A DNA stretch of 11,079 bases from Acidobacteriota bacterium (GTDB lineage: Bacteria > Acidobacteriota > Terriglobia > Terriglobales > Acidobacteriaceae). The stretch is from positions 1 through 11,079 of the forward strand of contig JAKCDN010000065.1 in the NCBI GenBank assembly GCA_021841795.1. The letters are read 5' to 3'. Of the stretch, positions 6,541 to 11,079 are shown piece by piece. Every line of letters begins with the position of its first letter. The first letter of the stretch is position 1. The notes under the pieces were generated by a model. It did no database searches and was not told where the DNA came from. It saw nothing but the letters and a program-made list of their open reading frames with translations. The translations under genes and the position numbers were made by a program.

Positions 6541-7329
6541 TCAGAGGCGTTGCTGCGTCAGCCCGCCGTCCACCACAAGCACAGAGCCGGTTGCATACGG
6601 CAGTTCGCCGCGCGCCAGCACGCTCACCGCGCTGGCCACATCGGCCGCGGTGCCCCAGCGCTTCTCAATCAGCAGTCCCGATGCAATCAGCGTGTCGTAC
6701 TTGCCGCGCACCCCTTCCGTCATATCGCTCTCGATAATGCCGGGCCGCACTTCGTACACGCCGATGCCGAACTCCGCCAGACGCGCCGCCCACAGGCGGG
6801 TCGCCATTGCGACACCGGCCTTTGACAGGCAATACTCGCCTCGATTCGTGCTCGCCACCGTCGCCGACACCGAACCGATGTTCACAATAGCCCGATGTCC
6901 CGCGCCCAGGCTCTCATGTTGCCGGATCATCCACGCCGCTGCTGCCTGCGTCAAGAAATACGGCCCCTTGAGATTCGTCGCCATGACCGCGTCAAAGTGC
7001 TCCTCGCGAGCCTCAAGAAGGTCGGCGCGTACCGGCGGCGCAATGCCGGCGTTGTTCACCAGCACGTCAAGCCGCCCGAACCGCTCCTCGACTGCAAGAA
7101 GCAGACGCGCCCGCGCCCGGCCTTCGGCCACATCGGCCTGTACGTAGAGCGCGCCGAAGCCTGGCTCCCCGTGGCAGCATTCGTTGATCAGCTCAACCGC
7201 GTCCTTCGCCTCTTCCACGCTACGCCTGCCCGAGATCGCCACCGCGTAGCCGTCGTCCGCCAGCCTGAGAGCAATGCCCAGGCCTATGCCACGCGCGCCG
7301 CCCGTCACCAGCGCCACTCGCTTTGCCAT
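6541..7329 (-). CDS. SDR-family oxidoreductase, 3-ketoacyl-ACP reductase-like (PRK12745 type)
   Basis: This 262-residue cytosolic NAD(P)-dependent short-chain dehydrogenase has the classical set: T-G-G-x-R-G-I-G cofactor loop (9-16), D66, NNAG (92-95), N119, and the catalytic S153, Y166 and K170 (GEYCLSKAG). It closely follows the subgroup named 3-ketoacyl-ACP reductase PRK12745, with GEYC-SKAG, GVYEVRPG and a DGG-L-x-x-R-L end. A real role in fatty acid synthesis is unlikely here. In an operon with a lyase and GH88 it more likely oxidises or reduces a sugar or uronate derivative, for instance 4-deoxy-5-ketouronate, but that is inference. An upstream extension to 7494 is open but lacks SDR features. 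The ATG at 7329 has GAGGG close upstream and starts just before the first beta strand. It lies 35 nt after the GH88 gene. Confidence 0.9.
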   Translation of the reverse strand: MAKRVALVTGGARGIGLGIALRLADDGYAVAISGRRSVEEAKDAVELINECCHGEPGFGALYVQADVAEGRARARLLLAVEERFGRLDVLVNNAGIAPPVRADLLEAREEHFDAVMATNLKGPYFLTQAAAAWMIRQHESLGAGHRAIVNIGSVSATVASTNRGEYCLSKAGVAMATRLWAARLAEFGIGVYEVRPGIIESDMTEGVRGKYDTLIASGLLIEKRWGTAADVASAVSVLARGELPYATGSVLVVDGGLTQQRL

Positions 7330-7364
7330 CTTCCCTCGCCCTCTTTCCCCGCACCGCCGCCGGC

Positions 7365-8735
7365 TCAGAAGAAAGTGTAGTAGCTTCCCTCGGCCATCCG
7401 CGTCACCAGCAGCATCGCCTCCAGCAGATGATAGTCGCCCCACATGCTCGACTCGCCGCAGGGAACATTGCACCCGCTCGGAATATGGTCCCACCCGTTC
7501 GGCCGATGATACACGCTGTGCAGCAGCAATCCCTCGTGATTCGGATCCGTGGAGAGATAGGGCTCCCTAAGCAGCCGCTGCAGCACCGTCAGGCCTGCCT
7601 GCAGATACACGCGGCCACTATCACCTAAGGTGTGCCCCAGCCGCAGCAGCCCCTGCGCCGCAATAACGCTCGCCGATGCATCCACCGGCTCATACGCGTT
7701 GAATGGATCGGCCGCCTGCGCCTTCCAGTCGCCGAGTTGCGCCAGGCCCGGAGCGCCCGTGTCCCAGTAGCAGATCCCGTCCGCCGCGCTCGCCTGCTCA
7801 ATATAGAAGTCGCACGTCGCGCGTGCCGCGCGCTCCAGCATCGCGCAGGCATCGCCTCTTGTCGGAACTCCGCCCACGCCAAACTCGCCTGCCGGCAGCG
7901 ACTGCACGAATTCCAGCTCTTCCGCAAAGCCAAGGGCCGCCCAGGCCAATCCCCGCGTCCACGTAGTAAACGGGGAATACCCCTGTTGCGAAGATGGGCA
8001 GCGGAATCCGCCGCTCGCTGGATTAAAGATTGCTTCGTGCGCGGTCCGCCCGCGCAACTCCGGCGTGTCGAACTGATCGCGCCCCGTGCCGTAGTAAATG
8101 TTGTGCTCCGCGGAGGTCCGCGCATGTGCCAGCATGCGCGCCAGCAGATTGACACGCTCATCCTGCTCCGTGACCAGCGCGTGCCCCAGCAGATGCGCGA
8201 GCCCGCACACGCGAAGCGTGCGTATGGTGTCGATAAACAGCGAGTGGCTGCCATTGAAGGAGTAAATGTAACCGCGGCCGTCCGGCAGGTGCGTCCAGCG
8301 CCCGGCCTGCACAGCGCCGCTTGCCTTCAACGCAAGCTCGTAAAAGTGCAGCTCCCACTCGTTGTGCTCAATGCGCCCTGTGAGCATCAGCCGGTGCAGG
8401 TTCCCGTACGTGGATACATTGTTGAAGCCATGGTCGTGAACGCCCGTATGCGTCAGATGTTCCGCCATATCGGCCACAACATGCCGCCGCGCCGTATTCA
8501 GCAATTCGTCGCTGCCGCCAAGTTCAAAGCACAGCAGCGCGTTCCCATACTGGAATCCCTGCGTCCACTGTGTCCAGTTGCGCGCCGTATACCGGCCGTC
8601 GGCCGTAAAAACAGGCGCGCATCCGGAGTTGTTCCAGCGCCGATCGAGCCGCAGGGTCTTCTCCGATGCCAGTTCCAAAGCGCGGTGAACCGAAGAAATC
8701 AGATCCAGCGGCGCAATCTTTCCGTTTACTTCCAC
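7365..8735 (-). CDS. GH88-type glycoside hydrolase, unsaturated glucuronyl hydrolase-like
   Basis: This 456-residue (alpha/alpha)6-barrel type protein resembles glycoside hydrolase family 88, whose members remove 4,5-unsaturated uronic acids from lyase-made oligosaccharides by hydrating the double bond. Visible marks: T-x-W-T-x-G-F (about 55-61); HDHGF with D101, matching D88 of the Bacillus GL1 enzyme; LFID with D169, matching D149; TTWTRGLAW (257-265); YWDT (323-326); DASASVIAAQGLL (352-364); and CGESSMWGDYH (426-436). At 456 residues it is longer than the GL1 enzyme (377), with extra sequence around 205-250. No signal peptide is seen, so action in the cytoplasm on imported oligosaccharides is likely. 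The start is GTG at 8735-8733, with AGGGGG 10 nt upstream overlapping the TAG of the preceding gene. No other in-frame start fits. The substrate cannot be told from sequence. Confidence 0.82.
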   Translation of the reverse strand: MEVNGKIAPLDLISSVHRALELASEKTLRLDRRWNNSGCAPVFTADGRYTARNWTQWTQGFQYGNALLCFELGGSDELLNTARRHVVADMAEHLTHTGVHDHGFNNVSTYGNLHRLMLTGRIEHNEWELHFYELALKASGAVQAGRWTHLPDGRGYIYSFNGSHSLFIDTIRTLRVCGLAHLLGHALVTEQDERVNLLARMLAHARTSAEHNIYYGTGRDQFDTPELRGRTAHEAIFNPASGGFRCPSSQQGYSPFTTWTRGLAWAALGFAEELEFVQSLPAGEFGVGGVPTRGDACAMLERAARATCDFYIEQASAADGICYWDTGAPGLAQLGDWKAQAADPFNAYEPVDASASVIAAQGLLRLGHTLGDSGRVYLQAGLTVLQRLLREPYLSTDPNHEGLLLHSVYHRPNGWDHIPSGCNVPCGESSMWGDYHLLEAMLLVTRMAEGSYYTFF

Positions 8736-8749
8736 GTGCGGTCTACCCC

Positions 8750-9562
8750 CTAAACAAACTGTTCGAATCGTTCGACTACCTGCGCCAGAACCTTATCGGG
8801 ATCGCTGTCCCACAGCCCGCGATTGAAAATCTCCACCTCAATCGGTCCATCGTAACCCGCCTGCTCCGCCATGTGCCGCAATTCGCGATTATGAATAACG
8901 CCGTCCCCCATCATCCCGCGCCCCAGCAGCACATCCGGCAACGGCACCAGCCAGTCAGAAACATGAAAACCGAAGATCCTTCCTGCGCATCGCGCAATCA
9001 GTTCCTCCACGCGTGGATCCCACCAGATGTGAAACGTGTCCAGAACAACGCCAACTTCTCTCGCATCGTAAACCTGCGCCATCGCAAGTGCCTGCTCGAT
9101 CGTCACCAGCACCGAGCGATCCGCCGCAAACATGGGATGCAGCGGCTCCAGTCCGATGCGAACTCGATGCTCCCGCGCGTAGGGCGCCAGTGCGGCAACT
9201 CCCTCGGCCACCATTTGACGCGCATCGGCGATCCCCACTCCCGCGCAGCCGCCCACCACCATCACCAGGGAGTCGGCGCCAAGCGCCGCCGCCTCATCGA
9301 CGGCGCGAAAGTTGTCCTCGATATTCTGCCTTCGCTCGGCCGCGGTTGCAGCGGGAAACATACCCCCGCGGCAGACGCTGGACACGCGCAGCCCGGCATC
9401 GTTCACCGCGCAAACACTGGCTTTGAGTCCCGCCTCCTCAATCTTGTGCCGCCAGAGCGCGATCGATCGAACCCCATGACGTGCGCAGCCTTCCACCGCC
9501 TGAGCCACACTCCAGTTCGCCGTGGTGATCTGATTCAGTGAAAGTCTGCTCTTCTCTGCCAT
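8750..9562 (-). CDS. Sugar phosphate isomerase/epimerase family TIM-barrel protein
   Basis: This 270-residue protein of the xylose-isomerase-like TIM-barrel superfamily (AP_endonuc_2 fold) includes sugar epimerases, hydroxypyruvate isomerase, inosose enzymes and some 3-keto-glycoside-cleaving enzymes. The expected four metal ligands are in order: E139 (GLEP), D175 with H178 nearby (LDTFHIW), H200 (FHVSD) and E244 (VEIF). Spacing agrees with D-tagatose/D-psicose 3-epimerase relatives. No signal peptide is seen, so it is probably cytosolic. An open extension runs upstream to 9889 but is low-complexity and overlaps the previous gene. The ATG at 9562-9560 is chosen because the barrel starts there and GGGGAAA lies just upstream. 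It follows the Gfo/Idh gene by 29 nt and its stop overlaps the GH88 ribosome site. Reaction and substrate are not determinable. Confidence 0.85.
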   Translation of the reverse strand: MAEKSRLSLNQITTANWSVAQAVEGCARHGVRSIALWRHKIEEAGLKASVCAVNDAGLRVSSVCRGGMFPAATAAERRQNIEDNFRAVDEAAALGADSLVMVVGGCAGVGIADARQMVAEGVAALAPYAREHRVRIGLEPLHPMFAADRSVLVTIEQALAMAQVYDAREVGVVLDTFHIWWDPRVEELIARCAGRIFGFHVSDWLVPLPDVLLGRGMMGDGVIHNRELRHMAEQAGYDGPIEVEIFNRGLWDSDPDKVLAQVVERFEQFV

Positions 9563-9591
9563 GGAATTTCCCCGTTTCTGCGCCAAGCGTC

Positions 9592-10761
9592 CTACGCCTG
9601 CTTCACAACTCCGGGCAAAATCTCCGGCACATCGATCCAGCGCCGCTCCCGCCATGACGTCAGGGCCAGTTCCGCCAGTTGCACGCCGCGCGCACCGTCG
9701 AAAAAGTCGTGCGGGAAGGGCGCATCCTCCGCTACGTGGCGAAGAAACATCTCCCACTGCGCCTTGAACGCATTGTCGAACTCCGCGTTGTCGGGAACCG
9801 CCAGCCACTGGTCGCGGAATTGAATCGGGTTCGGCAGATCGGGATTCCATACCGGCCGTGGCGTATTGACGCGATGCTGCGCCTTGCAATCGCGCAAACC
9901 CGCCACTGCGCTCCCTTCGGTCCCGTCCACGTGCAGACTCAGCAGCTCATCCCGATAAACCCGCGTGCACCATGACGAGTTGATCTGGGCCACAATTCCG
10001 CCCTGCAGCTCGATCACGCCGTACGCCGCATCGTCGGCCGTGCACTCATAGCGATGGCCGCGCTCATCCACTCGCTCCGGAATGTGCGTCCTTCCCGTGC
10101 AGGACACCGCCTGCACGGTTGCAAACGTGTGCTCCAGCACGTAGCGCCAGTGACAGTACATGTCGAGAACGATGCCGCCGTTCTCCTCCTTCTTATAGTT
10201 CCATGAGGGCCGCTGCGCCGCTTGCCAGTCGCCTTCGAATACCCAGTAACCGAAATCGCCTCGAACCGACAGGATGCGGCCGAAGAAACCCGCTTCAATC
10301 AGCCGCCGCAGCTTGCGAATTCCCGGCAAAAAGAGCTTGTCCTGCACCACGCCATGCTTCACTCCTGCCCTCTCTGCGGCCTGCGCCATCGCCAGCGCGC
10401 TTTGCAATGAGGTTGCCAGCGGCTTCTCGCAGTAGACATGCTTCCCCGCCGCTATGGCGAGCAGCACATTGTCTTCGCGCTGGCCCGTTGCGCCGGAATC
10501 GAAGTAGATCGTATCCTCCTGCCTGTCGAGCGCCCGCCTCAGATCCGTTGTCCACTGCGCCACGCCGTGCTCCGCCGCAATAGCCTTCAGCTTCTCTTCG
10601 TTGCGCCCTACAAGCACAGGCTCCGGAATGAGCGTGCTCCCGTCCCTTAGTTTCACGCCTCCCTGCGCGCGAATCGCCAGAATCGACCGGATCAGGTGCT
10701 GATTGAGACCCATGCGCCCAGTCACGCCGTTCATAATGATTCCTGCTCTGCGTTCGCGCAT
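9592..10761 (-). CDS. Gfo/Idh/MocA family sugar oxidoreductase
   Basis: This 389-residue NAD(P)-dependent oxidoreductase oxidises or reduces a sugar, sugar acid or cyclitol hydroxyl. The N-terminal Rossmann segment carries G-V-T-G-R-M-G (12-18) after a short strand. The family E-K-P motif is at 112-114 (YCEKPLA), with K113 the usual catalytic lysine. A D200-x3-H204 pair (LDMYCHW) matches the family's Asp/His active-site segment. The length is typical and no Tat signal is visible, so it is probably cytosolic. The ATG at 10761-10759 has a strong GAGGAG about 6 nt upstream. It sits second in the visible operon, right before the TIM-barrel gene. Such pairs are known in inositol and 3-keto-sugar pathways. 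The precise substrate is unknown. Confidence 0.9.
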   Translation of the reverse strand: MRERRAGIIMNGVTGRMGLNQHLIRSILAIRAQGGVKLRDGSTLIPEPVLVGRNEEKLKAIAAEHGVAQWTTDLRRALDRQEDTIYFDSGATGQREDNVLLAIAAGKHVYCEKPLATSLQSALAMAQAAERAGVKHGVVQDKLFLPGIRKLRRLIEAGFFGRILSVRGDFGYWVFEGDWQAAQRPSWNYKKEENGGIVLDMYCHWRYVLEHTFATVQAVSCTGRTHIPERVDERGHRYECTADDAAYGVIELQGGIVAQINSSWCTRVYRDELLSLHVDGTEGSAVAGLRDCKAQHRVNTPRPVWNPDLPNPIQFRDQWLAVPDNAEFDNAFKAQWEMFLRHVAEDAPFPHDFFDGARGVQLAELALTSWRERRWIDVPEILPGVVKQA

Positions 10762-10845
10762 CCTGGCTCCTCGTCTTCTTTTGCTGCGTTTCGACGGAAT
10801 CCTATCACACCGCCTCAGTCCGCATGAACCGCGCCGGCGCTCGTC

Positions 10846-11079
10846 TCATCGGGACGCAGCGATCGGCCGCAGCCAGAGCACCGGCTGGCGTATGGGAAAA
10901 TTCCGAATGATCTCCGCCGTCTTTGGCTCCGCGGGCAGCGTGCGCCACAGCGCAATATACTTCGCCTCGCGGTATGCCAGGCCGGCAAACAGAAGGCTCG
11001 GCTGACGGTTCGGCAGGTCATCGAAATATTCAACATCGTGCGCGTACGGCCACTTGTCCTTGTTCCGGATGAAAGGAAA
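10846..11079 (-). CDS. Alginate-lyase-like protein, C-terminal fragment
   Basis: Partial gene entering from the right edge: 77 residues and a TGA stop at 10848-10846. The frame reads FPFIRNKDKWPYAHDVEYFD at the edge, then a LFAGLAY segment, and near the end RNFPIRQPVLW. A K-x-x-W-P-Y...W/F-D...QP-LLFA-LAY...R-N-x-P-x-R-x-P-x-x-W tail is what I recall for the end of the 'alginate lyase family protein' group (PF05426-like, alpha/alpha-toroid polysaccharide lyases). The catalytic region lies outside the window, so lyase activity cannot be judged. If right, it makes the unsaturated oligosaccharides that the GH88 enzyme in the same operon would process. The next gene starts 84 nt downstream with no clear promoter between. 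Other frames over this stretch give no recognisable protein. Confidence 0.65.
   Translation of the reverse strand, partial: FPFIRNKDKWPYAHDVEYFDDLPNRQPSLLFAGLAYREAKYIALWRTLPAEPKTAEIIRNFPIRQPVLWLRPIAASR

Noticed and set aside
7330..7494. 55-residue N-terminal extension of the SDR
   Set aside because: It overlaps the GH88 3' end, is Arg/Gly-rich, and the SDR fold begins at the ATG at 7329, which has its own ribosome site.
7632..8753. 373-codon plus-strand frame opposite the GH88 gene
   Set aside because: Arg/Gln/Pro-rich antisense shadow of a gene with clear GH88 motifs.
9563..9889. 109-residue N-terminal extension of the TIM-barrel protein
   Set aside because: It overlaps the Gfo/Idh gene and has low-complexity composition. 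The conserved barrel begins at the ATG at 9562.
10815..11036. 73-codon minus-strand frame at the right edge starting with ATG
   Set aside because: The frame ending at 10846 gives a recognisable lyase-like C-terminus. This one is Cys/Arg/Ser-rich and overlaps it.

Overview
This GC-rich window looks like chromosomal DNA from a soil-type Acidobacteriota, probably class Terriglobia. That placement is an inference from three things: a very long secreted S53 peptidase with Ig-like repeats, the exact N-terminus of the LutA homologue, and the gene set for uronic-acid glycans. No rRNA, tRNA, CRISPR array, insertion sequence or phage gene was seen.

Left edge (1-643). The first 80 bases are the start of a leftward lutA/ykgE-type gene (lactate utilisation Fe-S oxidoreductase). 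It has a good sigma-70-like promoter whose -35 box overlaps a tandem 9-bp repeat. The rest, up to 643, is a non-coding divergent region that also carries the 5' signals of the next gene.

Centre (644-5320). One rightward gene encodes a 1427-residue secreted pro-kumamolisin/sedolisin (S53) serine-carboxyl peptidase. The full catalytic set is visible, with large insertions in the catalytic domain and Ig-like repeats behind it. Near the C-terminus lies an unexpected hydrophobic hairpin ending in a lipobox-like LLAGC. A 22-bp-stem hairpin follows the stop codon, and the remainder of the convergent gap to 5320 shows no credible gene.

Right half (5321-11079, all leftward). This is a compact six-gene operon, in transcription order: the C-terminal end of an alginate-lyase-like protein, a Gfo/Idh/MocA oxidoreductase, a sugar isomerase/epimerase TIM barrel, a GH88-type unsaturated glucuronyl hydrolase, an SDR of the FabG-like PRK12745 group, and an MFS transporter of the sialate/lactate (SHS) type. 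Gaps are short and most starts have clear Shine-Dalgarno sites. Together they suggest use of a uronate-containing polysaccharide: a lyase produces unsaturated oligosaccharides, GH88 removes the unsaturated uronate, the oxidoreductases and isomerase process the sugars, and the MFS protein imports a small acidic sugar.

The most interesting points are the Gfo/Idh plus TIM-barrel pair (possible 3-keto glycoside chemistry) beside GH88, the membrane/lipobox module inside the peptidase, an apparent CTG start of the transporter, and loss of an acidic residue in its first membrane helix.
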